A stretch of 64,000 bases of DNA from Epiperipatus broadwayi (lineage: Eukaryota; Onychophora; Udeonychophora; Euonychophora; Peripatidae). The notes under the pieces are model-generated. The model was given only the letters and a program-made list of their open reading frames with translations. It did not search any database and was not told where the DNA came from. The stretch lies in NCBI GenBank assembly GCA_028023455.1, contig JAQFVV010006220.1, forward strand, positions 7,669,852 to 7,733,851. The letters are read 5' to 3'. Positions within the stretch are counted from its first letter, which is position 1. Each line of letters starts with the position of its first letter. Positions 47,760 through 59,719 of the stretch are shown in pieces. A program made the position numbers and the translations under genes.

Positions 47760-48570
47760 TTTTGACATTAACTCTATAATAAAATTTAAAATAAACAAAG
47801 TTTATAATGATTTTAAATCTATTGCATTATTTATCTTCAGCATATATGTAGATTTCTGTTACACACACAGCAAGGTTTACCTTATTTAATAAATAATATT
47901 ACATACATGCATATACACTGATTTATTATACTTAATCATAAGTGTTGAACAAAGTATGTCATTATATATGCACACACATGATCATTACAATAATAAAGTT
48001 TAAATTTAACCTGATATATGTGAACTTGGGTATATAGCTAGAGAAAAAATACTACTGTAGAATAGAGTAGGTGAAACATACTGACAGATAGATCTGACTG
48101 TTTCATAAGTATATTTTATAAGTTTCTAATTTAAACTGCAAATAATTCATATAAATTTTTACATACATAATATGGTTTGATGATGTGGTGAGAGTGGATC
48201 TACTCATGAATTAAAGATTCCTAAATCAATTTTCATCTGCTCAAATGTCATTTTATCTCTTGAAAATCTGGATATATAATTATTTTTTTAAGGTTTAAAA
48301 AAATATCAGCTTGTGTTCTGCTTGCTCAAACATTATTAGTCACTATCTTGAAGGTTGACAAGAATATCTGGCTTTAAAACATAAAAATTCCTAGACCTAT
48401 TCCTGAATGAGAAAAATGGAGCAAAATATCTCTCATTGGCTAATTAAGAGAAATTATTGTGCTCATCTATATTTTAGTGCTTAACAATGTTTGACTTGTG
48501 AAACAACTGACCATGTAATAAATCAATAATTTCTTATAAATCTTATAAATCTAATTTTGTGATTGTTAGA
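47760..48570. other. AT-rich intergenic DNA, no feature recognised
   Basis: No coding or repeat signal seen. Confidence 0.5.
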
Positions 48571-48631
48571 ATCTTAGTGCATTCATGTACTTTACTATTA
48601 TTACACAAATGCTTTATTTACCACCCACTTT

Positions 48632-48676
48632 TACAAATTACAGTTTCAATTTCCCCAGCAATCTTCTTCAGAACTT
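48632..48676 (-). ncRNA. Hammerhead ribozyme (left arm), core intact
   Basis: On the minus strand CTGAAGA (48671-48665), helix II ATT..AATT partly decayed, GAAAC (48647-48643), then TG and TA with cleavage expected between 48639 and 48638. Helix I AGTT with ATTT, one mismatch. The position before GAAAC is T here and the G is A in the right copy, both explained by decay of an ancestral CG at CGAAAC. Confidence 0.65.
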
Positions 48677-48712
48677 TTATGACTCCTAACTTCAATTGCT
48701 AGGAGATATAAA

Positions 48713-48753
48713 AGTTCTGAAGAAAATTGCTAGGGCAATCAAAACTGTAAACT
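48713..48753 (+). ncRNA. Hammerhead ribozyme (right arm), one core change
   Basis: CTGAAGA (48717-48723), perfect helix II ATTGC/GCAAT with TAGG loop (48726-48739), CAAAAC where CGAAAC is expected (48740-48745), TGTA with cleavage expected after A48749, helix I AGTT (48713-48716) with AACT (48750-48753), four pairs. Only G12 is changed. Confidence 0.7.
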
Positions 48754-48802
48754 GTAAAAGAGGGTGATAAATAAAGCATTTGTGTAACAGTAGTAAAGTG
48801 CA

Positions 48803-51190
48803 TGGATGATTTAGTATTATATGGTAATCTTAGTTCAGAGGGAGATTTTACTGCACATAATTACAGAATTTAAGATTAAAAATTATATTGGTATAAATAT
48901 TAAAAAAACAATTGAATGGTTTAGTGTTCAGAAATTTACAAGAAATGTGAGAAATTGGTAATGAAAGCTGGACTATGATTCATAGGTCTTGAACTCCACT
49001 CTACTACTTCAACAAACAATTTAGGTCAGTATAAATATTAATTCTGCTTTTGAGTTATGAAGAGCATTGTCATATTGGCTGTAACAGATTAAGTTAAAGA
49101 TAGCCACATTTAGAAAAATAAAAAATTTACAATATCCACAAGTTACTCAAATTTTATTGAGAACTTATATATATAATTTTTAAAAAAAAAAAAAAATATT
49201 ATTTCAGTTGTCAGAAATACTGTCATTACTGTTCTCACACACTATATGGTTTTGATGTTATATTGTTTCGATATTATTATAAATTAATTAGTCATTTATT
49301 ATCCAGCTGTACAATTGGTAAATAAATCTTCTCAATGAAACCAGATTTCGGTATTTTACTCTTAAAAGCTAATCTTGAACATGCAGCAATCATAACAGAA
49401 GATGTTTATGACAAGAGCTGCAAAAAACAAAACAAAAACAACAACATATCATTAGAAAAGATTACTTTTACAACAGTCTTCATAAAGGTCTATTTTAGTA
49501 AATGGAATATAATCAGCCAGTTAACCTAGATCTGGAGATTAAGACAAAAAAAAATTGCAATAAGGCCACAGTAGGCAGTCCACAGTTGTTCAACAATTTA
49601 GATTCGATTGAAAGAATATTGACTGATGCTATTAATCTCTAAGGCTCATTGTGCAGCTATCTTCTCTAGTTACAGTGAGATCCAACATCCACTAAAACAA
49701 TCACCACTATGATTCAACTTCAAATATTGTAAAGAATTACTTTTATTTACCACCACTGCAAGAAAAGAAGACGCTAAAATCAAATTTTCAATATATGATC
49801 TCATTAACCTAACTACTATTTACTTAAACATAATATCAGTATATTTGTACACAGCAGAGTGATTAAAACTGAAGCTAATAGCACATATGCACATGCACGC
49901 CTACAAAGAAAAAAACAGAATTTGTCCAGGCTTTACAACTTAAAAAGTTTCCAACCTAAAACGATATATAACATAAAAAAAATATATGGAACAAATCATT
50001 TAATGTTCATGCATTCAAGTAAAAAAAATTGTCATCAACAATTTTAATTAAAAATAATGGAATCGTTTATTGCAATGCATAGGAAATGCATAGGAGCTTT
50101 GAGCATTTGAAGTGACAAAGTTGACGATCGAGAGTCACCCCACTATCACAAATCTCTACAAGCAACAATTCTGTTTAATTGACCAAACCGAGTTATTTTT
50201 ATTTTTCTCAGCTGGGGATCAATCCATTCATTCTATCACCGCAATAAATCACACGGGAGCAAAAAATATTGTAATTATAATAAAAAAATAAATATGAAGA
50301 AAATGGCCTAAAAAGTATCAGTTAAATAATAATTATAAGATTTCAAAGTGATCCTTTAAAATAAAATTAAATAAATGGTTTTAAAATAATTTGCATAATA
50401 AAAATTTGTATTAAATTCCGATTCTCATTAAGAATTAATCTGATACTACGTGCTATGTTCTCATTTAAATGCTTATATTTTGACAGGAATTAAATATTTA
50501 TACTATATTATCTATATTTAAACTTTTAGTGCTAATAATAATACGATTGACATAAGTAATATAAACTGTCCGAATTTAAAAAGTATTAAATTTTATCTAG
50601 AAACTGACTAAAATAACAAAATATTCTACCTAGGGAAGAGTTTGTAATTAACTAGTTTAAATAATCATACATTAATAAATGGCGAAAAAAATTTGAGTCT
50701 GTTTTTAATTTAAAAAGACACCCGTGATTTTTGCTTTTCTTTTAAAAATACTCATTAGTAGTTTGAAACGTACTATTAACATTAGGAAAAAAAAGTAGGG
50801 GACCAAGAATTTGAACTGAAGCCAGAGGGATAAGTGGCTGGCGCCAGAGTTGCGGGAACAGGTTGCAAGCTTTTGGACGTCTCCTTTTTTGATTTTTTCT
50901 TCCAGCTATTAATATTATTTTGATTGCTTACAGCCATATAACATTTAACAGTAAAGACAGCTTTTTTTTTTATATGCATCATTCATGATTTTCAGTAAGT
51001 AAAATATATTTGTAGCAAAATTTTAAATATTCTCACTTGACATATATGTATGTACACACATGCTCTGTATATATTTTATATAGAATGAATGCAAAATGAC
51101 TATTTTCAAAAGACTTCTCAAACACTATTTGGTATGTCCATTCTGCCACTTTAAGGATATATTTAATCATAGTAGTTAGATCAATAAAAT
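48803..51190. other. AT-rich intergenic DNA, no gene recognised
   Basis: Frames at 49335-49529, 49859-50047 and 50782-50982 show no known motif. Near 50095-50270 composition is less AT-rich but no structure was recognised. Confidence 0.5.
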
Positions 51191-51194
51191 ATTA

Positions 51195-51300
51195 GCCATG
51201 CATGCTTTAGTATAATGGTAGAATGTCAAACGCTGAAGATAAGGTCCGTGGATTGATTCTAGTATTGATATTCCTGGCACTCTAACTTTTTATGAATCTC
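51195..51300 (+). mobile_element. tRNA-derived SINE, family 2, copy 2
   Basis: GCATGCTTTAGTATAATGGT (51200-51219) has an A box, ACGCTGAAGATAAGGTC an anticodon-arm-like region, and GTGGATTGATTCTAGT (51248-51263) a B box. The CCTGGCACTCTAAC tail matches the 15122-15235 locus. The cloverleaf is not clean, so it is SINE-like rather than a tRNA gene. Confidence 0.65.
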
Positions 51301-52440
51301 CCAAGCAATAATCATTTGCTTACTTTTTAATAAAATATTAGAATGATACTAATATTAGCATATAATGTAGTTAAAGTACAAATCTATAAAGCATACGGCT
51401 GATCTGATCATTATATAATTAATTAAAGTCCTGATTAGATGATAGAATTTGTAAGTCAGAGTTCAATTATGGATGAGTATGGAAAACAACCCATCAATGA
51501 AAGGACAGCAGTCTATTAAAATATAAAACCAGATTTTTTTCTTATGAGATGGGTCCAGTCTATAAAACTGCACTGACGTAAGTAAAGTCTGGTGAAGAGT
51601 TTTTTAAAAACTGTCATGAAATATTTGTTTTCTAAAGGCTAAAGTGATAGGAAATACTGTAGATCACACAGACTTTATTTTACTTTTTATCAGTTTTTAT
51701 ATCAATGCTGTATATATATAAGAGATTGACTCATCCTGTATGTATTACTATACAAGTTTGAACATCTTTACTAAAAATAATGTATTACATTTCATTCGAA
51801 TGTCACTGTAAATTTAAATATAACAATTTCAAGTTAAAAAAATATTTTGCAAAATGGCATGGTTTTACATATTATTATCACATATACATAGAGGCAATGG
51901 CATAGCTAGAATTTTTGGCATCTTACATACATTTCAAAAAAGATCCTTTTAAATATATATATATAAAGCATAAAAGAGACTTTAACATTTAAAGCTCCTA
52001 GCATTTCCTATGCATTGCCAGTAGTTTGTTTCTTAAAAAAATATTAAAGTTATTGTTGAAAATGATTTTGATTAGTAAAACCTATCACATGATTATAGAA
52101 AACTAAGACTTAATATATATTTGTGCACATAAAAAATATCTTCCTAAATTTAAAAGTAATACCTTCATTAGATATGTATGTACATATGTCTCCAAGAGCC
52201 GTTTTCTTCATCCTATTTAAGAATTATTTAATGTAAAATTGTGTAATCAATGGATATTAGATTCGATTTTGTGAATATTACTTAAGTTCAATTTGAATCA
52301 GATGTAAAAACATCTCCATGAATTCCACAAAATGCCACCTTAATTAAAAAATCAGGAAGTAACTGAACCATTTCTCATTAAACAGAAGAGCAATCAAAAA
52401 ATTTTGCACCACTCAATAAAATATGGATAGATGCACATTG
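51301..52440. other. AT-rich intergenic DNA, no feature recognised
   Basis: No gene, RNA or repeat recognised beyond TA runs. Confidence 0.5.
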
Positions 52441-52443
52441 GAA

Positions 52444-52625
52444 GCAATAAAAAGCAGCCTTCTTTTTTTCTTTTGCCACAATTGTGCCACCTAATCTTTA
52501 CTGATAAAAGTCATAAGTTTGAAATTAGTTAGGGGATACTGGATAGAACAGCACTGGATAGGGATTCATTAAGTACTATCATCTGATATTTATTAGTTAC
52601 TAAACTCTGCAATAGATGGAATAGC
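52444..52625 (+). mobile_element. Hammerhead-bearing repeat, decayed copy
   Basis: The ribozyme segment (52495-52550) is followed by GGATAGAACAGCACTGGATA and AGGGATTCATTAAGTACT, matching the downstream block of the other copies (TAGGCACTAGATAGGGATTT). The upstream block is barely recognisable. Confidence 0.55.
52495..52542 (+). ncRNA. Hammerhead motif, decayed
   Basis: CTGATAA (52501-52507; G8 changed), loop CATAA, GAAA (52521-52524), TTAGTT before AGGGGA. Helix I TCTTT with GGGGA is mostly wobble pairs. Probably inactive. Confidence 0.55.
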
Positions 52626-52689
52626 TGTTGTAAGAAAAAAAAAGAGGTATTAAAAGTAAAATACATAGAAGACAAAACAAACAAATATT

Positions 52690-52925
52690 TTTATTGACAT
52701 CATTGAAAAAATTTAAGAGGCTGAAATGGAAATTTTGGATAAGTTACTTCAAAAGATAATAGTTCCCAAAAGATTGTAAATGACCTAGAAAAAGGCTATA
52801 GGTGAGAGAGATGGATGATGTAAAGAAATTTATTGGAATGATGGGAAGGAAAAAAAACTATAGATCAAAAATACTGGATAAAACTTGGAGGATTGATCAT
52901 GGTTAAAAATGATAATGATGGAGAA
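52690..52925 (+). mobile_element. 3' end of a non-LTR retrotransposon (RTE-like tail), copy 3, decayed
   Basis: Broken frames give EMDDVKKFIGMMGRKKN, then YWIKLGG-like text and a GATAATGATG tail near 52909-52920. The order and orientation match the copies at 1-145 and 11205-11500. Confidence 0.6.
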
Positions 52926-53960
52926 AAAGAGAACTTAAATTACTTTTCTGGATAAAAAGATTAACTAAATGCTAATAACAATCCATAATTGATATACTTG
53001 TGCTTTATTTCTATATTTTATTTTATATATACATTATAAATTAAATTACTTAGTTTCTACTTTTCGATAGTTGAATATAATATAGTAATTTTTATACACC
53101 TATATTTCTTTATTACATCTTAAATGCATGTATTATAATGGTATTTGTGTGTGTTTAGAATTTTGCCTACAGGCAATTAGAGGTAGTAAGAACGAAAACT
53201 TCATGGCAAATGGTAGTTAGCTTTATATATTTCATATCTGCCTTTTTTAAATATATTTAAGTATTTAAATTCTGTATTTTAATAGATTGACAATGATTGA
53301 TCAATGCAGTCCGAACATGTCAATGAAAAAAAAAAAAAAAAACAAGCATATATTACAGGTATGTTTTACCATAAAAAAAAAAAAAATTATAAAACATTAG
53401 CGCAATAAGGATATAGTAAATTTAGATAATTGTTTCGATGCTTTGTTTATATATATTAAAAGTTTTTGCTGCATTAGGCAATTAGTTTGTGAAGTAATTT
53501 AATTTATAATATTCTATATATAGTATATGTCGTAACCAAATAATTATTTTTTCAATAAAAAAATGTATAACTTTATAATTTGGTTTACCGCTATAAAATA
53601 AATTGACTCTGTCAAAATATGGTGATTTATTTTACCATTACAGACTCATGTAGTTTGCATTATATTAAAAAAAGTGAATGGATAAAATAAATAACTACGT
53701 GGACTTTATTGATATATCTTACAACAATGAAAAGTATTATTTCTTCCCCATTAATTAAAACGTGTTACATCGAATAAAATATAAATATTAATTAAGCCAA
53801 ATTCTTGATAACCACATTGCTAAATATTTAGTTTTAAGTATTAAGAGGAGGGAGGGAGGGGTGCCTTACAAAAAATAATTAAATAATTACTTCGATAGAA
53901 TTTAAAAAATGTAGATAGCGTGGGAAAGTTGTAAGTGATCAATGAAAACATTCCAGGTGT
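52926..53960. other. AT-rich spacer with a G-rich tract
   Basis: Contains GAGGAGGGAGGGAGGGG at 53845-53861, a possible plus-strand G-quadruplex, and oligo-A runs. No gene seen. Confidence 0.5.
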
Positions 53961-53971
53961 TTGATGAGCCT

Positions 53972-54014
53972 TCAGATGTTTTCGGCCCTCTAGCGGTATA
54001 CTTTATCAGGTGAA
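53972..54014 (-). ncRNA. Hammerhead-like motif of the CTGAAGA class
   Basis: On the minus strand TTCACCTGATAA (54014-54003; G8 of the core changed), a hairpin region ending in GGGCC, GAAAAC (53983-53978), ATC with cleavage expected between 53975 and 53974, then TGAAGG. TTCA and TGAA can pair as helix I. The GCTAGAGGGCCGAAAAC form is reminiscent of abundant hammerheads in invertebrate PLEs. Decayed. Confidence 0.5.
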
Positions 54015-54554
54015 AAATTATTGTAACACTTAGCATTGACTTTGTTACCTCAGTTTTAATAATAATAGTAATTTATACAACAAACATTTTAACTTCTTTG
54101 AAATATATGTAACCATCAGTGTAATATATCCTATATATATATAAAGAAAAAAATATATAAATAAATATTCAAAATATACAAAAAAAAAAAAGTACTACAC
54201 TTTATAAAGGAAGCCACAGTACAAGTCAATAATCAATCCAAACATAGCTATTAGCTATTTATTGCTAAAATGAAGTGCCGAAAAACTTAGAAAAGGGAAA
54301 TAATTGCACACAGAATAAATGTTAAATGGATTCAAGCTTTTCGAGTTTTTCACTTTTTTGAGGAGTGGTTGCCATAAAATAGATCGGTTAATAGTTTGAG
54401 AATTTTTGGTATAACCGACTGGATTATACTCTGGCTTTGTTAGTAAAGCGTAGTTATATAATTTGTTTAAATTGTTTAAAGCATATCAATTTTTTTTATT
54501 AATAGGATGATACATTCAAGTTTGTATATATTTTTAGATAGCAGAAAAATGTTC

Positions 54555-54680
54555 ATGAAAATAATATTTTGGAGAAATAGCCAATCCATAGATTCTAATA
54601 TCTATCAGTATTGTCCAGTATATGAATATCTAGTTATTCTTAGCTAGAAGTAAAATAAGATATAAAAAAATTAAAAACTT
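54555..54680 (+). repeat. Short dispersed repeat family S, copy 4
   Basis: TATTGTCCAGTATATGAATA and TCTAGTTATTCTTAGCTAGA (54630-54649) match the second half of family S. The first half is diverged. Confidence 0.5.
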
Positions 54681-54689
54681 TCGATGATT

Positions 54690-55310
54690 TGTATTTTTTT
54701 TCCATATTTCGTAATCCTTGCAGATATGCTTTTCTCTGCTATAGATTAATTAAGTCTGTTGTTTTACAAAATCAAGTTCATGAAATCAACGCTGCTTGTA
54801 ATCAAGTTTTCCTTTAATAATTTAGATTATAACTTTTGTTCTCCTCTCTGCTCAGTCAGGAATCAATCTTTTTTTTATTTTTATAAATCAATTGAAATTA
54901 ATACTGAGCCAAACTGTTCACGGCACATTCTCAATTATTTTGTTATTAGTAACAAATATAAGCTTATATATAAAAAATTTTAAATTGACAAAGGTAATAA
55001 ATTTAAAAATTGACAAAATAGGTGAATGTGCAACGAAACTGAAGCATTTTATTCATTTATAACTATTTATTTATATTGAGCAATAATAGGTCATTTATAT
55101 ATACAGTATATTTACTTTTGTTTTGGAGTTCTATTTCTGAAATAAATAAATAAGATTGTATTAAATAATCATCTCCATATAAATTTTAGCCTGGAATCTT
55201 TCAACTAAATTGCTAAAAGTGCAAAACCCATTAAGCAATGTCAATTTATTATAAAATTATATACAAATATATTATGTAATAAATTTAGTAAAAGAAAATA
55301 TCAGTTATAA
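54690..55310. other. AT-rich intergenic DNA, no feature recognised
   Basis: The frame at 54759-54983 has no motif; nothing else recognised. Confidence 0.5.
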
Positions 55311-55320
55311 CAAGAGCAAA

Positions 55321-55478
55321 AGCCATCTACTATAATTTTGAATAGTCAATGGACACAAGATGGTATTGTCTATACCACAAGCATCAAAGGCAGATAAATA
55401 TTCAATTAAGAGCTGGTAAATTTATGCCAATATACTATCTGGCATTCATTGATTACTTCAACTTATAGTAGATGGCTC
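55321..55478. mobile_element. Small inverted-repeat element, 14-bp perfect arms
   Basis: AGCCATCTACTATA (55321-55334) and TATAGTAGATGGCT (55465-55478) are perfect inverted repeats. The right part ATTCATTGATTACTTCAAC (55445-55463) resembles the end block of the hammerhead elements (CCATTGATTACTCTG...). It may be a derived fragment of that family. Confidence 0.55.
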
Positions 55479-55479
55479 T

Positions 55480-57765
55480 CAGCTATAGGATGAGGATAAT
55501 TGCTCTTAGAAATATATGAGTAAGCATATGAAAGGTCATGAATTTAATAAAAATCTAGTTTGATAAAATAACTTTTCTTTAGACTTCAACTTTAAACTTT
55601 TTAGTTTGATGTCAGAATCAATATTTTGTTTTTGTTCTAACATATTGTACAAAATCCTCATTTGCAAATCTCTTAGCCACAAATAATAGCAACATTTCAT
55701 CTTTCCAAATCTGGATATTCTTTATATAAAGATGCATCAAAAACTAGTGAGCTAAGTTTGCTTGAATTTGACTTGATCATTTGAAATTCTCTTCAGCATA
55801 CTACAAAGTCATCATCTACTTGTAAAACAAGAATAATCAATAGTATGAAGAATAAGAGTAAATTAAAAGTCATATAATGTTATTGCTAGATTTTTATTAT
55901 CAACTGGGCAAAAGTAATTTGATTTCTTTCTTTTTTTTTCATCTTTTAGGAATTTATTGCATTATTTATTATTACATTGTTTTATTTAGGATGGGAACAT
56001 TCATTTTTGCCCCACAATTAATGTATATTAGTCTCTTGAATCTGTGTTAACTTGAATGTATGCAGTGTTTTAACTTGGTGGCATGTCTTATTTCTCCTCT
56101 GTAATGACGTATTTTATTGGTCTATGAGAATGTACTTTGTGATAGGCTTCTTAGGCAGTTGTGGAATGTGGAATAAATTCCACATATCCTCGTATCTAGT
56201 CGTTGTAGCAAGCATTTCATCCCTTTTTTCATTTTTAATAGCTTTTTTTTTGTTACAGTGAATTGATCTTATATTCAAAAATTACTTTCATTATTTGTAA
56301 TTCAAAATAATCATTAAAAGATGTGTTGAAGTTATAATGCAATCTCTATGGATTTTTTTTTTAAATTTTCATTTGCAGTTGAGCTAATATTTTAATTTAT
56401 GTGATTGAGACAAACAATTTATCATAGATATAGCAGTAATATAAGCAGTCTTGAAGAGTTATAAAAACTTTTATTTAATCTATTGGAAAATCAAAATTTG
56501 ACATGAAAAAAAAAATAGTTTTTTCTATAATTTAAACATTCTTACAAGAATTTGATCTCATGATGTGCAAAAATAAGATATTGTAGTGAGTAACAGTGAT
56601 ATAACTATTGTAAAGCAAACCAAGTCAATATCCATGGGTCCTTGATCCTTAAAGGCTATTTTGTTTTATATATACATGAAAGCATATTAAAATATATAAA
56701 AATTTATAAGAATCTTTTTGGAATTTTGCATAGAGATCCAAAATTCTAGCTATATCATTGGTGACTTCCTATATTTTTACCCATAGCTTTAAATATTTAT
56801 GATTGTAATGGTCAATTTTTTATAATAGTAATCATCACTTCATATTCTTAATAAAATTAAGATAGTTTAATCATTTTTTCACATTTCTAAAGAATAATGA
56901 TTAGTCTTAAGACATTATTCATATTTTGAAGAATCTGTTATTTATATCATTGTTTTGCCATTAACATTGCACTTTTATCTATTTATTTTATACATAAACA
57001 TTCATCACAAACTTTCACACAAATGTAAAATGTTTTTGATATTCTTATTGAAACTGCACTTAATAAACAAGCAAGATCTGATCTGTAACTTCAATAGACT
57101 CACAACAATTAAAATAGCAGACATCATATAAGTTTTGCCATGATGTCATTAGAAGTAGTTGTTTCTGATAATAATGTCATTATAATTTTAAAACAAAGTT
57201 CTATTAGATGTTAATTATTTTTTTAATTGCAAAAATTGATAGTATTGTACAAATTTATTAATTAATATCTGGTGAGGCTTGTAAAGCATAGTCATTGCAG
57301 CATGTAAATTATTTTTATAAATTTGCTGTGAAATATCACTGCCTGCATTTCTACAGACAAAACATTAGCAAGCCAAAATAATTGTGCAAATGCTTATATG
57401 TATGTTGATAAAATATTTTTTTTGTTGCTAATCACCTTATACTATTTTAAAATTATAAATAATGTATTTCTTTTTTATAAATATTAATGACATATAGAAC
57501 TTTTAGATTTAATCCATAATAGTTCAGAATTACATGTAAAAATGCTTACATAGGATTAGAAAAAAAAAAGGTTGCTGTCACAGCTATGAATTCAACTTTT
57601 TTTTCAAGTCTATTAGTAGATTAAATGAATATAATTTTTGCAACTGCTAATATATAATTGGAATAAAAATGTGTACAATTTATACCAATTAACCTAATAT
57701 ATATATATATATCTTGATACCCTGTCATATTAATACTAATGTAAAAAAAAAAAGTCAGAGTTTAA
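55480..57765. other. AT-rich intergenic DNA, no gene recognised
   Basis: The frame at 56052-56261 is hydrophobic and low complexity. No other signal was seen. Confidence 0.55.
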
Positions 57766-57774
57766 ATATGTTTA

Positions 57775-58343
57775 TTAAATTATTAGCACCAAGTATACTT
57801 TCAATGCTTTCACAACATATTCATGATTATTCTGCTGAAAAAACACACTTTCTGCTGCTTTGAATATTATTATTTGTAATGAACTATGCCTTTTTGATTT
57901 TCTATCATTTTGCTCTTCACACACTATTTTAACACAACTTAGGTCGAAACTATGGTCATGTTTTCTTTCGTGATTGTAAAAGACCAATGTATTAGTAGCA
58001 TCAGTTTTTGTTTGTGACTTTTTATTCATTAGAGAATGTTGTGTTATTCTTATTTTAAGGTGGCCTCACCATAGTATATATATGTGTGTGTGAGCAGTCC
58101 TTCTGCTGCTTCCTACAGCATAAACCACATTGATCCAATCCAATGTTTGTTTTTATCTTTTGCATTGTTAATAAGTTTGTTTAAATTAATGGACATTCTA
58201 AATCCCACATTAAATTTATTTGAAAAAATCTGTACTATTTTATTACCTATATGTGGTAAGTTATAGCAATTCCGTTTTTTATTTCTATGACTGAAGATTT
58301 TATTTGCTATTTTTATTTTGAATTGCTGTATATATATATCCAT
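57775..58343 (-). pseudogene. PLE linker and GIY-YIG endonuclease remnant, left copy
   Basis: Minus strand. 58343-58113: NLPHIGNKIVQIFSNKFNVG and NLNKLINNAKDK, the LPYI...I..IF...FNV...N.L..L...KDK linker typical of PLEs, then a GSMWF piece where GIY-type GVVY is expected. 58029-57775, an 84-codon frame: NTLVFYNHERKHDHSFDLSC, VKIVCEEQND, FFQQNNHEYV. This is the H...H.FD...VKI.C.E..... pattern of the second half of the endonuclease. Stops separate the parts. Identity is supported by the inverted partner. Confidence 0.8.
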
Positions 58344-58439
58344 GTATGTGTGATCTGTTGTTTTCTGCTATTAAAAACATTGAATTGTATATAGCTGATT
58401 GGACAAAAACAAGATATAACAGAATGCACATATACTGAT

Positions 58440-58975
58440 GTATATCAAAACAAAAATAAATAAAACTTTTGATTGTGGAAATAATAGCAAAAACTGGATT
58501 GTTATAACATACTTACTACATATGAGTAGCAAAATAGTACAGATTTGCTAGGATAAATTTAATGTGGGATTTAGAATGCCCATTAATTAAACAAACTTAT
58601 TAACAAAGCAAAAGATAAATAACAAAAATTGAACCGGCCCAATGTGGTTTATACTGTTGAGTGCAGCAAAAGGACTGTCTATATATATATTACAGTGAGA
58701 TCAAGGCAAACCTTAAAATAAAAATAATGCAGCATTCTCTAATATATAAAAAATCATAGAAAAAATGATGCCATTAATACATTGATCTTTAACAATCCTG
58801 AAAGAAAACACGGCCATAGTTTCAATCCAAGTTTTGTTAAAATAATGTGCAAAGAATGAAACGATCAAAAGCAAAAAATCAAAGAGGCATAGTTCACTAC
58901 AAAAAATGAATATGTAATGAACCAGAGAACAAATGGAATTCAAATTAACAGGAAATGGGTTTTATCAGCAGAATA
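58440..58975 (+). pseudogene. PLE linker and GIY-YIG endonuclease remnant, right copy
   Basis: Frames on the plus strand: NKLINKAKDK (58590s), then NRPNVVYTVECSKRTVYIYI with TVRSRQTLK, corresponding to the VVY...C..C....YIG.T.R.LK core of GIY-YIG nucleases of PLEs. Next are NTLIFNNPERKHGHSFNPSF, VKIMCKE and QQNNHE. The CX2-5C zinc-like feature typical of PLE endonucleases is partly visible (one C). Several stops; not functional. Confidence 0.8.
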
Positions 58976-59479
58976 ACCACGAATGCACAAATATATTTGA
59001 TTAGCATGATAAACAGTAATTATTCTTTACACCATTTTACAAAGTTGAGTATATTATTTTCATTTCTGAATCTGGCAATATAAAGATTGAGAAATGAAGC
59101 AGTAAGTAAACATTAAATAATTAGATGGATTGAAAAGATGGGAAGAATTTATAAATGACTTTATATGATAGTGATAAGGCTTTTATCCATATTCATTAAA
59201 AGTCCAGGAAAATAAAAATAAAATTATTTATACATGGATAAAGAAAAAGACAAAGTTATAAATAAAATGAGAATAGAAAAGCATAAAATGAATAAATGAT
59301 ATTTCAATGTGAAAAATATTTTGCTTTTTGTAAGGTAATTTATAATATAAATGAGTGTCCAATAGTTTTTTTCAGAAGTTTAGAGAAAAGCTTTAAAACT
59401 TTATGTACAGTAGAAGCATATCCACATGCCATTTTTATGGCCCAGGTTGAAACCTAAGACAATAAATCTTGATAAAATA

Positions 59480-59715
59480 TTCAACAGGGGTTAGTTTTTT
59501 TTCTTTCTGTTAGCTGGTTCACAGCTGACTACATGATATTGGTCAGTAAATGGAAATCTAGATATTCTTGTCTAGATGATAAAAAAAAGATGATAAACTA
59601 CTTATATCTTTAATACCAAGCAGTAAACAAGTATGATAAACATTGTCTTCTTTTTTACTGTTCCTCTTTAAGAGGCTGCTGGAAAGATTTTTTTTTTTTT
59701 ACAATAGGCTATTTT
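59480..59715 (+). repeat. Short dispersed repeat family S, copy 5 (long)
   Basis: GTTAGCTGGTTCACAGCTGA (59509-59528), GATATTGGTCAGTAAATGGA, TCTAGATATTCTTGTCTAGA and later CTGTTCCTCTTTAAGAGGCT (59659-59678) agree with copy 2 at 34725-34930, so the repeat is about 200 bp. Confidence 0.6.
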
Positions 59716-59719
59716 ACGT

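Larger units (their letters stand above)
48575..48802. mobile_element. Hammerhead palindrome (head-to-head), PLE-type
   Basis: Left arm 48575-48690 and right arm 48700-48802 are inverted copies around a 9-base centre (CTTCAATTG). Each arm carries a CTGAAGA-type hammerhead reading outward. Arms include AAATGCTTTATTTA..CACCC and GTTCTGAAGAA. No ORF. Confidence 0.85.
57770..58975. mobile_element. Head-to-head inverted pair of Penelope-like elements (PLE pair 2)
   Basis: The left copy (58330 down to 57770, minus) and the right copy (58430 to 58975, plus) are inverted duplicates around a 99-bp centre. Both read outward from the linker through the whole GIY-YIG region, so both lack the reverse transcriptase. 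Geometry repeats that of 16922-18615, but the elements are a different PLE lineage. Confidence 0.85.

Noticed and set aside
51195-51300. True tRNA gene
   Set aside because: No clean cloverleaf; shares a non-tRNA tail with another locus, so SINE-like.
56052-56261. Small hydrophobic protein gene
   Set aside because: Single short frame with no signal sequence pattern I trust and no support for splicing or homology.
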